Shown here: positions 31,370-42,300 of the stretch, in pieces
Position numbering within the stretch: position 1 is the stretch's first letter
Layout: every line of letters starts with the position of its first letter
Source of the DNA: Williamsia sp.
Lineage (GTDB): Bacteria > Bacteroidota > Bacteroidia > Chitinophagales > Chitinophagaceae
DNA: 64,000 nucleotides
Reading direction: 5' to 3'
NCBI GenBank assembly: GCA_015069695.1
Contig: JADCRZ010000003.1
Location: 1-64,000, forward strand
Made by a program: the position numbers and the translations under genes
The notes under the pieces: model-generated
What the model saw: only the letters and a program-made list of their open reading frames with translations
What the model was told of the DNA's origin: nothing
Databases searched by the model: none

Positions 31370-33457
31370 ATGCTTACATATGCACTTCTGGTTGGAATCA
31401 ACAATTATAATAAGATCAGAAATCTCTCTGGCTGTATTAATGATACTGAGCAGGTAGGGAACTATCTCAGCAGGTATGCCCCGGCCAGTGAAGTGAAAAA
31501 GCTTTTGAACGACCGGGCCACAAAGCATTCGATCGTGGAAGCCTTTCGCAGCTATACTAAAATAATTACTGCCAGTGATTCATTTCTCTTCTATTTTTCC
31601 GGCCACGGCACCCGGGAAGAAGCAGATCCGCTCTGGCATGAAGTGAACGGATACCTTGAGTGTATTGTATGTTACGACCAGGACCCGGACAGCCCATGCA
31701 GCTATTTGCTGGCTGATAAGGAGATGCGATACCTGATTTTCGAACTGGCAAAAACCGGATGCCATATTGCAATGATCTTTGATTGCTGCCATGCCGGAGG
31801 AAACACCCGTTATTTTGAATTGGTACAAGAGGGTTATGGTGGCCAGGATGTGAGAGAAAGACGCTATGCAGCTACTTTTCCTCGCCGCACTTGGAAGGAG
31901 TTTATTTTTGGATCTTTTATTTCCGAAGAGAGCGCATATGGCAAGTCTCCAAATGAGTTTTTACCCCAAGGAACCCATGTTCAGATAGGGGCCTGCGAGG
32001 CTGACGAATACGCGCTGGAAGTAGACGGTGCAGGCGTGTTTACAAAAACACTCCTCAAAGTTTTGCAGGATACCGGAGGTAATATTTCCTACTACAACTT
32101 GCAAAGCCGGATCAGGAATTACTTGCGCTTTGCTTATAAACAACAGCCGCGTGTATATGCAGTGGGCAAATCTGATGAGGAAACGCGGCAGCAGCTGTTC
32201 AATCGGTTTTTGAACTATTCAGCCACCGCGGATCAATTCATTGCAGAAGCTGTTTTCAACAGCAAAAGAGGCTGGCTGCTCAATCTAGGCGCTATTCATG
32301 GGATCAGTGAAAATACAAATATCAGCCTGGTTGATCCTGTTTCATCAGAGAATTACCAGCTCTCTCCCCAAGATATCTATATAGACCATTCTACGTGGAA
32401 ACCGGCATTGTACTCCAATATACCTACAGGGGCTACAGCGCTTAAAGCCATGGCACATGGGCTTGCCTTCCCCGATCTGAAGCTGCATATCGCAGCAGGC
32501 GGCTATAACCTTAAAAAACAAAAATCCATAGCCGATGAGCTGACAAATCAAGCAAAGGGGTATTTTACGCTGACTGAAAAAGAAACTGAAGCGGCGTACA
32601 GTTTACACATCCTGCCCCAGTGCATGTATCTTACTTATCCGGGAGAAGTATTCAGGCCTATCGCAAGACCAATAGAAATCAGTCAGGCCGTCAGTGACTC
32701 GTCTTCTGACATTGCGCAGCTGATTGAAGATCTGAATCACCTGTCGCGGTGGACGCATATCCGGCAACTGCAGAATAAAGTGAAGGGACTTTTGGATGAA
32801 GACCTGATAAAAGCATCCATCACCCAAATACACGAAGATGGCGCAGAGGACCGCTTGTCTATTACCAGGAACAATGATGGATCTGGATCTGCAATCCTGG
32901 CTCCTTACACAAAAGGAGGCTTGCGTATCCAGCTCACCAACGGGAGTAACCAAAAACTCTATATCGCTGCAGTTTACTTATCATATAATTTTCGTGTTTA
33001 TACCGATTTCCTGGAAACCGGTACTGAATTGTTGAATCCCGGTTCAAGTGTTGCCTTGAGTATCTCACCCGGTTCCGGCTTTGCTGTCAGGAAAGATTTT
33101 ATACCCATCCAGTTGTCTGATGTTGTGAAGGAATACAACTGGCCTGCTTATTCGGAAACGCTGAAGATAATCGTCAGTTCCGAGGACTTCAATCATGAAG
33201 TCCTCCGTCTCGACGCGCTTCCTTCACCCTATATCCTGAAAGACCGGTTCAGACAATTGAGCAGTCACAAAAGCTTTGATTTTGACGATGACGACCCAGC
33301 TACATTAGAGGGATGGATAACGCAAACAATCCATCTTGTGCATCCGAATGCTTTGTACAACAAAACAGACAAGGAAACAATTACAGAAATGGCGGGTTGG
33401 GATAAGACGGCCTTTTTTGCTGCAGGATTGTATCCAGAAAAAAAGCATTCGACATGA
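31370..33457 (+). CDS. Caspase-like (peptidase C14) protease
   Basis: A 695-residue protein; ATG 31370 is chosen because MLTYALLVGINNYNK is the usual first strand of the caspase fold, although the frame opens earlier. The p20-like domain has the His/Cys dyad at H79 (FYFSGHGT) and C140 (IFDCCHAGG), with DEADEYALEVDGAGVFTKTLL-like p10 features near 215-235. After about residue 310 comes a C-terminal region of mixed beta structure with no recognised family (possible effector or recognition domain). Caspase-like proteases of bacteria cleave after basic or other specific residues and take part in stress responses and cell death. It is divergent from the truncated paralogue and ends 3 bp from the sensor kinase's 3' end. 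An AT-rich leader with TATATAAATTT precedes the start. Confidence 0.85.
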   Translation: MLTYALLVGINNYNKIRNLSGCINDTEQVGNYLSRYAPASEVKKLLNDRATKHSIVEAFRSYTKIITASDSFLFYFSGHGTREEADPLWHEVNGYLECIVCYDQDPDSPCSYLLADKEMRYLIFELAKTGCHIAMIFDCCHAGGNTRYFELVQEGYGGQDVRERRYAATFPRRTWKEFIFGSFISEESAYGKSPNEFLPQGTHVQIGACEADEYALEVDGAGVFTKTLLKVLQDTGGNISYYNLQSRIRNYLRFAYKQQPRVYAVGKSDEETRQQLFNRFLNYSATADQFIAEAVFNSKRGWLLNLGAIHGISENTNISLVDPVSSENYQLSPQDIYIDHSTWKPALYSNIPTGATALKAMAHGLAFPDLKLHIAAGGYNLKKQKSIADELTNQAKGYFTLTEKETEAAYSLHILPQCMYLTYPGEVFRPIARPIEISQAVSDSSSDIAQLIEDLNHLSRWTHIRQLQNKVKGLLDEDLIKASITQIHEDGAEDRLSITRNNDGSGSAILAPYTKGGLRIQLTNGSNQKLYIAAVYLSYNFRVYTDFLETGTELLNPGSSVALSISPGSGFAVRKDFIPIQLSDVVKEYNWPAYSETLKIIVSSEDFNHEVLRLDALPSPYILKDRFRQLSSHKSFDFDDDDPATLEGWITQTIHLVHPNALYNKTDKETITEMAGWDKTAFFAAGLYPEKKHST

Positions 33458-33460
33458 TCA

Positions 33461-36400
33461 CTATTTCTTGGCCACTTTCACCAGCGTACCTTCCTGGGGA
33501 GAAGAAATAAACTCGGCGGTGTAGCCGATCTGCTCCGCCCTGTATTGAATATTTTTCAAACCCATTCCGCTGGCTGTTGTACTTACATTGAATCCATTAC
33601 CGTCGTCATAGATTAAAATGGCCATTTTCCTATTAACCTGCGCCATTTCAATGCGGATGCTTTTACACTGTGCGTACTTTATGCAATTGTGGACACACTC
33701 CTTCACGATCAGCAAAATATTTCTTTTCTCTGCCTTTGACATCACTCTGTTATAAAGATCCGAATCAACGATGAATGAACTGTCTATCCCTGTTGCACTT
33801 GCAACAGGGATAACGTATTTCTTCACCCGCTCTGCGAACTCATGAATCGTGTCGTGCGAATCATCCAGTATCCACAGCATGTCCCTGAAAGCAACAACGG
33901 CTTGGGTCAATGCTTCTTCAATCTGTATCAAATACCTTTCGCTTCCTAATTCCCTGCGGGCCAGGTGGGTAAACACTTTTACCGTATTCAGTATGCTGCC
34001 AATATCATCGTGCAGATCGGCAGCAATGTCCTTTCTGATTTTTTGCTGTTCCTTGAGCTGCCCTATCCTGTATGTATAAAGCCCGTAGAGTAGCGCCAGT
34101 ATTCCCGCTGCCACCACTATTTTGAACCATCCCGTCTGATACCATCTGGGTGGATATACCAGTGTAATTTCCAATGGTTTTGTGTTCCAAACATTGTTTT
34201 CATTGGCCGATATAACGCGCAAAGTGTATTTTCCCGGATACATTCTCCTTATACTGATAAAATTCTGGTTACCCATGTGTATCCAGTTGTTGTTGACTTC
34301 TACTATTTTGTATGCATATTTGACGCGCGAAGGGTTTGAATAATTGAGTGCAGAAAAAGAGAAAATGGTCTGCATCTCATCCCCCGGAACTTTCATTGTT
34401 TTAAGTGACTGATCACTTTTATCAACAAATCCGGATTCCGTCTCCATTTGCACGTGATTAAGATACAGCGTCGGCGGAATGTTGTTCGGGGCAAAATAAA
34501 CCGGATCAATGATGGTAAACCCGTTTATTCCACCTGCGTATATTTTCCCGTTTCTTGAAGCGCCGCATCCTTGTTCAAAGGCATTTGAATGCAATCCGTC
34601 CTCTTTGTAGTAAGTACTGATTACATGTGATTGAAGGTTAAGAACGGATAACCCATAATTAGTAGACATATAAATAAGGCTGTCTTGTACAGGGAATACT
34701 TTATAAATGCCTGTGTTGGATAAACCATCCTTTACGGTAAACACCCGCCTTATGTCAAAATTGTGATCCAGCTGGATCAAACCAGATCCGTAAGCGGCGA
34801 TCCAGAAATATCCTCCTGCTTCACAAACGTCAAAGAAAAGCTTATAATCGGTATGGGTATTCCGGTTGACAAGGTTGATGCTTTTTGCTGTGCCGGTGAC
34901 GGGATTATACAATGTAATCCGTTTGTTACCCAGCACCCATACCCTGTTCTGTTTGTCTTTGCAGGTGGCATTAACGATGTTTGCTTCCGCCGCATCTACC
35001 GGTTGAGAAGCAGTATGTTTTACCAGCGTTTTCCTTTTGTAGTTCCAGATATAAAAGCCGTTTCCCGCTTGCGTACCGATTACGGCAATAGAATCACCAG
35101 CATAGGTAATGCTGTTTACGCTTGTGCTGGCGAGGGCTTTCAACTCGGGATAAATAATGCCACTTTAAAAAACTGTTTGTCGTGGGGTCTGAATACAAAG
35201 AAGCTGTCTTCACTGCTTACAAGCATGTTTTTATCTGTATGTTCCGTAATAAAGTAATATTTTCTTCCCTTGTCTAAGCTTACAATTTCATTTGTATTGC
35301 TATTGACGGCAAGCAATCCGGTCTCCGTACAAGCATATGCAACAGTATCATTGTAAGGGTAAATATAGAATGCGTGGTCAATCATTGCAGTCTGATCCGC
35401 TGAAATATAATAGGGAATGAAGAAAGGAATTGTATTTCGCGTATAGGTAATACCCTTTCTGGTGCCCAGCCATATATTGTTGTTTCTATCAAAGAATATA
35501 TCATAGATATAATTGAACCAGTCATTTTGAAGGTGGATATTGGCATCCTTCACTTCCATCACTGTATGGTGTGAAGTGTTTACCCTGAATAATTTCGAGG
35601 AAGTAGAAAACCAGATATGGTGAGAAGAATCAATGCCCGAAGCTTCTATGCCGGTGCGGTTGTAATCCGTGTCATCGTCGAACAAACCGGCCGAACTGGT
35701 GCGGATGCCGGTTGAGGTATATACAATGCGCCTGAACCCCTGACTGGTACCGGCCAGCACAGTGCCGTCCGGCAGAAGAGTAACAGAATTGAATTGCTTG
35801 AAGGTGGGTTTGTTTTCCAACAACAGCTTCTCTAAAGAATAATAGCTTATAATCTTCCTGGTTTCACCGGAATAAATCGCGATGCCGTAATTGGCAACAA
35901 AAAGCCATATGTGACCATACGGATCAATAAAGAACTTATCTATACAGAAAGCATTGTTCCCTTCTTTTTTAAACGGAAGCGGCTCAAACCGCTCGTATGC
36001 CTGTTTCTCTACGTTATAGATGGTAAATCCGTCGTATGTTCCGATCCACAGATCATTTTTGCAAAGCCGCAAACACCGCAGCCACTCATGACTGAATCCC
36101 TGCTGCGATATTTTTGCCGGGATGGTCCGGGAAACCTTTCCGGTGATAAGATTTACCGCATTCAAACCTCCGTAAGAAGTAACGACCCAAAGCAGGTTCC
36201 GGATCGAATCTTCCTCAACATCCCAAATATCACTTGCCAGCAATTGATGATCCTTCTCAGACGAATTGTTGTATACCAGAAAGTTTTTTCCATCATAGCG
36301 GTTTAGTCCATCCTGTGTAACAATCCAAACAAATCCGTACTTGTCCTGAAGAATTTTTTTTACATTGTAGCTGCTTAGGCCGTCGTCTATAGAAATCTTT

Positions 36401-36498
36401 TTATTAAAGGGAAGCCTCATGGCTGATTGACACAATCCGGTGCTTGACACAAACAAGCTTCCAGCAAAGATCAGGCATATTTTAACAGCTGCTATCAT
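33461..36498 (-). pseudogene. Propeller sensor histidine kinase, split by a frameshift
   Basis: Two frames make one two-component sensor of about 1012 residues. The 5' frame (35140-36498) has a signal peptide and beta-propeller repeats (DGLSSYNVKKILQDKYGFVWIVTQDGLNRYDG). It stops at ALFIPS. The other frame (33461-35143, opening at TTG) continues the propeller, then the Y_Y_Y domain, one membrane helix (WFKIVVAAGILALLYGLYTY), a HisKA_3-type DLHDDIGSIL with the phospho-His, and HATPase motifs (VKECVHNCIKYA, IYDDGNGF, GMGLKNI). The frames overlap by 4 bp. Because the break falls inside the propeller, a one-base indel or sequence error is more likely than two genes. It probably works with the response regulator at 38301. 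Confidence 0.8.
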
Positions 36499-36532
36499 TC
36501 CAATAGTCTAGTAATTTAAACAATATCAATGT

Positions 36533-37894
36533 ATGAACTACAAATGGACAGTACTTTTTTTGGTACACGCTTCTACCAGGCAAACCCGTGAACATGTAAG
36601 AACTTTAATACAAATACTTGAAAGCGGCCCTTACAATGAAGACATTAAAATACTGGTACTATATGGTGCGCTTCAGTACTCCAGCACCCAAGGCATGAGA
36701 ATCCAAGTTACCCTGCATGAACTGAAAAAGCATGGAAGTGACCGGATGCTCTTCGATGAAGTTCCTCCCGGTTATGGAGTGATAGACATGGGAGATGACA
36801 GAAAACTGCGAAGAATATTTTCAGACATAAGAAGCGGATATCCTTCTCAGCGTTTTTTGCTCTTTACATGGGATCATGGCTCAGGATTCGGCATTTTCAA
36901 AACAAATCCAGCAGAACGAAGTTTATTGGAGAAAGAGGCTTTCCTGAACTTTGAAATGGAGGTGATGCAAGAAGGCAACAGCAGGTCACCGGTAATTCCT
37001 GAAGCAGCCATCGAGTTTGATATTATAGACAATCACTCTACCGAGGAGGAACCCGGCAGCCCTGTTCAAGGTAAAAAAGGAGAAGCAGGCAAAAAAATAA
37101 AGACCAGCATGCTAACCAACGATGAGCTTAGAAATACAATATTGTATGATACGCAGGCACGGAAAGTAGACTTGTTAATTATGATGAACTGCGCCATGCA
37201 AATGATTGAAACCGGGTATGCTTTGCAGGATGCAGTCGAATACCTGGTGGCTCCCGAAACATGTATTTTCTGGGCTGGTTATGATTACAAAAGCATCATC
37301 AGCAAGCTTTGTATTGCTCCCGATATTGAAACAGAAGCACTTGGCAAATACGCCATCGACACCATTGAATCTTATTATAAGAACACCCCTTCCCGCACTT
37401 ATTTTAACGACCTGGTAGTATCACTGGTCAAGCCCGCAGCGTCTGTAGAAATCAGAACAGCTATAGATGAAATTGCCGATCAATTGACCAATAAACTGGG
37501 CCAATCATTTGCTAAGATCAAAAGCTTGCGGACAGCAAGCGAAGACCTCACACAAAAGTACGTTAGCGGAGTACCTTATCATTATATTGATTTTCTGGGC
37601 TTTGTTGCAGCATTGGCACAAACAGCAGATATGATAACATTGGAAAGGATCAAACAAGCAACGGAAAAATATGTGATTCATATCATCAAAGGAAATAACT
37701 ATAGCCAGGTGGACACGGCCAACAACATCGGCCGGGTAAATGGCTATACCATTTACTTTCCCCCGACCGCTTACGAAGCAGATGATGATGTTTACTACGA
37801 TTGGTTTTATAAAGCCGGTAACCGGCAAACGCTCTTTGCCGGCCACTGTACCTGGAAGGTATTCCTTCAGCAATATTTCAGATACAGCAGGTAA
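36533..37894 (+). CDS. Clostripain-like (peptidase C11) cysteine protease
   Basis: A 453-residue protein with the clostripain-family pattern: an N-terminal strand (WTVLFLVHAS), the catalytic His in LFTWDHGSGFG (H115) and the catalytic Cys in LLIMMNCAMQMIETGYAL (C220), which corresponds to DACLMxxxExxYxL in relatives. After that VEYLVAPETCIFWAGYDY is also typical. An acidic/Lys-rich stretch at about 160-195 may be the cleavable linker used for autoprocessing in this family. No signal peptide is present, so it should act in the cytoplasm. Only 34 bp separate it from the divergent sensor kinase gene, so the promoters must overlap. It is another clan CD protease of the cluster. Confidence 0.82.
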   Translation: MNYKWTVLFLVHASTRQTREHVRTLIQILESGPYNEDIKILVLYGALQYSSTQGMRIQVTLHELKKHGSDRMLFDEVPPGYGVIDMGDDRKLRRIFSDIRSGYPSQRFLLFTWDHGSGFGIFKTNPAERSLLEKEAFLNFEMEVMQEGNSRSPVIPEAAIEFDIIDNHSTEEEPGSPVQGKKGEAGKKIKTSMLTNDELRNTILYDTQARKVDLLIMMNCAMQMIETGYALQDAVEYLVAPETCIFWAGYDYKSIISKLCIAPDIETEALGKYAIDTIESYYKNTPSRTYFNDLVVSLVKPAASVEIRTAIDEIADQLTNKLGQSFAKIKSLRTASEDLTQKYVSGVPYHYIDFLGFVAALAQTADMITLERIKQATEKYVIHIIKGNNYSQVDTANNIGRVNGYTIYFPPTAYEADDDVYYDWFYKAGNRQTLFAGHCTWKVFLQQYFRYSR

Positions 37895-37981
37895 GCTTCC
37901 CACGAACAAAGCATTCGGCTAAGGCATTACCTGGTTACAAATGCTCTCGCTAAGTTGCATGGTGGTACAGAGCATATTTTC

Positions 37982-38011
37982 ACCGCTATGATGTGTTTAC
38001 ACCATAGCGGT
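37982..38011. terminator. Strong hairpin between convergent genes
   Basis: ACCGCTATG (37982-37990) pairs with CATAGCGGT (38003-38011). Inside it GTGT and ACAC also pair around two bases, leaving only a two-base bulge. It lies between the 3' ends of the clostripain-like gene and the small basic-protein gene. T-runs are short, but position and strength fit a bidirectional terminator. Confidence 0.65.
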
Positions 38012-38052
38012 AGTGAATTTATCTGTGATTGCAACAACCTACTTTTCCGGAT

Positions 38053-38253
38053 TTATTTTCTTTTAGCAACCTTTTTAACCGGCTTCTCTGCCGCTGCTGC
38101 AGGATAGCGCTTGTCTCTTTTTCCGTCATTTGCGGGATCCTTCCCTGTCACCTTCGCTTTTACAGTTTTGGCGCTCTTTGCAGGATTTTTCTTAGCAGGC
38201 TTTTCTGCAGCCGCTGCGGGATAGCGTTTGTCATCTTTTTCGTCGTCTGGCAT
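38053..38253 (-). CDS. Small Lys/Ala-rich repeat protein
   Basis: A 66-residue, very basic protein with an internal duplication: DKRYPAAAAEKPAKK near the N-terminus and DKRYPAAAAEKPVKK near the C-terminus, joined by an AKSAKTVKAKVTGKDPA linker. The two DNA copies differ mostly at third codon positions, which supports real coding. The composition resembles histone H1-like or other nucleic-acid-binding tails. It lies 47 bp behind the response regulator gene on the same strand and might be co-transcribed with it. Function unknown. Confidence 0.65.
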   Translation of the reverse strand: MPDDEKDDKRYPAAAAEKPAKKNPAKSAKTVKAKVTGKDPANDGKRDKRYPAAAAEKPVKKVAKRK

Positions 38254-38300
38254 AAAAAAAATTTTAAGTATTATGAATTTAAGGAAGATTTCAGTAGCTT

Positions 38301-38942
38301 TTACAAGCTGATCAGATTTCTGCGAACTCCTTCCATTACCATTCCTACGCGGCTCTGCACATTCAGCTTTTGAAAAAGGGATTCACGGTATCCGTCGATG
38401 GTTCTCTCTGCCAGGAACATTTTATTTGCGATTGCTTTGTATGTTAAATCAGTACAGGCCAGCTGCAGAAATTGCTTCTCCTTGTCTGTAATTACAAGAG
38501 CCGGCGATACAATTGATTGCTTCAGAAGCCGCCGGCAGTTGCGGTTACACTCATCTGCATTGTAATACCCGACTTCGTGGATTTCAAGCAAAGCCCTTTC
38601 GAGTTCGTTCGGATGAATATCTTTTAACAGATACGAACAACAGCTTGCTGCGATCATACTGATGATCGTCATGTCATCATCTTTTGATGATAAAGCAACC
38701 ATTTTTATGAAGGGATACTTTTTTGAAACATGCTCTGCTGTTTTTATCCCGTCCATGACCGGCATACTCACATCGATAAGCAAAACATCGGGTTTGGTTT
38801 TCATGGCGGCAAGCTTCTGCAACAGGTCTTCGCCGTTCAACGCTTCTACAATTACTTCAAAATCATCGAACGTGTCGATCAGCACGCTTAATGATTTTAA
38901 AAAGAGCTGCTGATCATCTGCTATCCCGATTGAAATGTTCAT
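38301..38942 (-). CDS. NarL/FixJ-family response regulator
   Basis: A 213-residue two-component regulator. The receiver domain covers about 1-125, with acidic pocket DD (residues 8-9, GIADDQQLF), the phospho-acceptor Asp in DVLLIDVSMPVMDG (about 57), and the Ser/Lys positions in ALSSKDD and YLLKDIHP. The C-terminal LuxR-type HTH is at about 148-205 (TDKEKQFLQLACTDLTYKAIANKMFLAERTIDGYRESLFQKLNV). HisKA_3 kinases normally pair with this class, so the frameshifted propeller kinase at 33461-36498 is the likely partner. The gene is divergent from the giant-lipoprotein operon, with twin palindromes between them that suit a dimeric regulator of this type. Confidence 0.92.
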   Translation of the reverse strand: MNISIGIADDQQLFLKSLSVLIDTFDDFEVIVEALNGEDLLQKLAAMKTKPDVLLIDVSMPVMDGIKTAEHVSKKYPFIKMVALSSKDDDMTIISMIAASCCSYLLKDIHPNELERALLEIHEVGYYNADECNRNCRRLLKQSIVSPALVITDKEKQFLQLACTDLTYKAIANKMFLAERTIDGYRESLFQKLNVQSRVGMVMEGVRRNLISL

Positions 38943-39056
38943 TGTAGCTGGCTTATGGAATAAAGTAAATTAATCATTGCAATGGACAGTATAGCTTACA
39001 TGCTGCTTTGAAGCCGATCATTCACAATGTTCGCTAAAATACTCATATTGGTGTAC

Positions 39057-39090
39057 GGGAAATTTCCCCTATAAAAACGGGAATATTCCC
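39057..39090. promoter_or_regulatory. Twin 12-bp palindromic operator
   Basis: GGGAAATTTCCC (39057-39068) and GGGAATATTCCC (39079-39090) are both perfect palindromes. Both are preceded by AC, and their centres are exactly 22 bp apart, two helical turns. The consensus is ACGGGAAwwTTCCC. Sites of NarL/FixJ-type regulators are often such short inverted repeats in tandem. Placed about 35-65 bp upstream of the -7-like element, they fit activation of the lipoprotein/CHAT/caspase operon, and possibly autoregulation of the response regulator. Confidence 0.65.
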
Positions 39091-39122
39091 ATAGTACGGT
39101 CATATCCGGTGGTTTAATTTTG

Positions 39123-39130
39123 TATCTTTA
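39123..39130 (+). promoter_or_regulatory. Possible -7 element of the lipoprotein operon
   Basis: TATCTTTA resembles the Bacteroidota -7 consensus TAnnTTTG. No good TTTG -33 element stands at the expected distance, which would suit a promoter that needs an activator bound at the twin palindromes upstream. Confidence 0.35.
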
Positions 39131-39366
39131 ATAGATACGGACCTTAGTTTTCCTTACCCGGTCTGAATCTTAAATAAAGTACTGCACTTGTGAAAGGCAC
39201 ACATGCAGTAATATAATAAGATTTCTTCAGAAAACGCAGAAGTAAACTCGATAAGATTCAAAGACAGCACTACATTATATACAACAGCTCGTTCAAGGTT
39301 TATATTTAATTCGCGGCCTTACAGACTTGTTTTAGTAGAGCATTTTACATTTTAATAAATACTGCT

Positions 39367-42300
39367 ATGCGTAAGTTTATCTTTATCCTTACAGGCGTTG
39401 CCCTGTTATTTTCAGGATGCAGCATGTTTAAAGGACGTTTTTCCGAATTTCCTGTCAATAAAACGTTCACCGTCAACTTCACTTTTCCTGATCTGGCCAA
39501 TGAAGAATTCAGCGACCGGGAAAAAGCCGACCAGGCCAGAGACTGGCTGCTTTACACAGTGCTTTCCAATTCCGGTCTGAAAGTAAATGAGCTTGCCGAG
39601 TCGACCTATGATCTGGCTCCGGTACGTTATGGATTCAATAGCACACTGGCCAATTTTGATTACGGCGAAACCCGGTCAAAATTTATCGGGAACGGCGAGG
39701 TAGTGGCACTGATTCCCGTATCAGATGATCAAACAAAGATGGACAACATCGCCCATATTCTGGATGAAGCCCGAAAGAACCAGGGTGAAAAACCTGAAAA
39801 AGTATTTGTTTTTGAGTACGACCTGAATACGGAGGGCAAGTTTGCCCGCATAACGCAGCGGGATGACCTGGACGCCGGGGATCACTTCACTGAAAAGATG
39901 GGATATGTTGAAATGCCTGTTCGCAGCCTGGAAGATCTCAAAGTTTTTATGAACAAAACGGAAGATGTTACTTATGCGAGTCGTGATGGAAGCATGCTTG
40001 TGTTTGGCGGCCGTAAATTATTCACTCACAAGTATGGGAAAGCAACCCCAGAAGACGTAGCTGCAATTTGGCAATCGGAAAAATATATTGCAGAAGAGCA
40101 GTCAAATTATTTTATTTCAAAAGCAAGTGCAGTTAAAGAGCTTAGTGACCAGGGCGAGCTTGCCTCTTCCAGCGGGTTTTCTCTTGACCCTGCAATAGAT
40201 TATGAAAAATCAATTGAATTGGTAAATAATTATCCTTCCTGGTTTGGGGCTGTATTGAGTCCGGATTATACTGTCAGCCAATTGCTACAACAATTAAGGC
40301 ACAAAGAAGGTCATCTAATGAGCTATGCTATGGCCAAAGGAGAAGCCGGCTTTGGACTGGAAGAGTATGAGCAATTGGTTAAAACTTACTCTTATCAAAA
40401 AGCGCGTTATGACGGGAAGCTACAAGGAACACAGGTAGGAATGACGCTGTTTTACACTGATTTATTGGCAAAAATCTGGGCAGGAAACAGGTTCAGATCT
40501 AAACCGATTGATGTTATTGCTGACTTTAAAGACCATGAACAATCTTATCTGTCTGCGTCCAAGGTCTTTAATAAAGAGTCAGAATCTCTATCTGCTGTAC
40601 GGCTCTGGTTTGGACCAAACAAAAATGGATTTCAAACAAACGAGTCCAAAAACGATCTGAATTTTGCCAGAAATGCAACCCAGATCTTTGCTTTATCCAG
40701 TAACCCAAGTGAGCCACTCGATTCAAACGGCATAAGTAAGCATGTAGAACAACAGGCATCAGCAGAATTTGAGGTTGCGCTATCCTGGTGGAATAATCAC
40801 TACGAAGAAGTTGCAACCTATGAGCAGCAGTACGAACGGCTAAACGAAATAATGAAATGGAGCACCATCATCAGTTGGCTGGATGCAGAGGACTCAAAAT
40901 TTTACTTAGACTTTCTTGATAACTATCCCGTAAATCGCAGCTTATGGTTTCCAGACTGGGCTCGAACCAATGAAAGTTTAAAATTTAATGACTGGAATAA
41001 AGTAGCATTTTTCCCCCGGGGGCATTTAGGTGACAAAACCGAATCACTTCCAATTCTATTCTCACCCAACAAATTAATTCATGGAGGAGTTTCCCTGGCA
41101 GAAAAATCACTGGTCAAAGAAGCACCCGGATTGCTGCCGGCAGAAAAATCACTTTTCCGCCGTGCAAATATTACCCGTGACTATGACCGCGGAGAAAATG
41201 CTTTTACCACATTCAAGGAAACAAAAATAGATATAGCAGAAAATATCAAGGCAAAAACCGTCAGTATCGATCTCAAGCCGAAAGATGGTTTTAAACTTAG
41301 AAGCCGTTTTGGAGAAGTGGAAAATACTGCCTTCGAATGGGATCTAATTCAAGAGTCCTCAGGTAGTTTCAGCATTACCAGCAAACTAAACCGGACACCT
41401 ATCGGAGAACTGCACTCCACCCACATGGGCAAGAACGGATTCACCATAGGTTTTGAATCACATGCAGTAGACAAGGGCATGGCGATCGCAAAACAATCCA
41501 GCGATTTCAATGGCGACATAAAGGCATTTCTGAGCAACCACCCTGAAATTGAACGGTATGTTCGAGCTGAAAATGGCGATTGGTGCATTCAAACCAGGAA
41601 TGACAAAGAATGGATGGTGATGCGCATTTATCCAAGCGATGCCGAAGGAACTGTAAACCTGCAAAGAGGCTGGCAGGCACGTACATCCGGCAGCCGGCTT
41701 GACTCCAAGATTGTGGAGATGAAGTGGGTGGATGAGTCCGAGGTAAAAAAGCTGAGCCCTAATTTTTCCACCGCTAAGAAGCCGGGATCTACTGTGTTGG
41801 ATGAGGCGCCAGAAACCCTTAGAAATCGATTGATAAAAGAAAAAGGTGAAAAAGTGGCCAACCTTGAACTAAATGCCATCCGTGATAAAGGCATTGTTGA
41901 AGCTGAAGCGTTGGCCGTGAAAAATGAATTTGAAAGAGCCGCCTTGCTAACCGACAAACTTGTGCAGCATTTTGGAGAAACGCTGCAACTCAACAAAATG
42001 AAGGTACGTTTTAAGCTGCAGGCCGGGTTGAAAGAAATGGAAAGTGGCAATTATACTATGGCAGTCAATAATATCAATGAAGCGCTCACCACCCATCCAT
42101 TTAAAAACAGCACGGAATACTTACGGGAAATTGAGAAGGTGCTGGAAAATTCACCCATAGCCGAGGCAGTAAAAAGCAGAATCCACAATATGGGAGACAT
42201 ATATTATACAGACAAACAAATGGCCATTCCTGTGTACTGTGAGGGTTATAAAAGAACAGCCAGGCCGGTAACAGCCATAAATGAAGCTTTTAACCAAAGA

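Larger units (their letters stand above)
38943..39366. other. Divergent regulatory region before the CHAT/caspase operon
   Basis: This 424-bp stretch between the response regulator and the giant lipoprotein gene has no gene. It holds the twin palindromes (39057-39090) and a -7-like element at 39123-39130. If that element is used, the lipoprotein message has a leader of about 230 bases, with no recognisable riboswitch. Confidence 0.55.

Noticed and set aside
35137-35146. Programmed -1 frameshift joining the sensor kinase halves
   Set aside because: No slippery heptamer or downstream hairpin was found at the junction; a simple indel explains it better.
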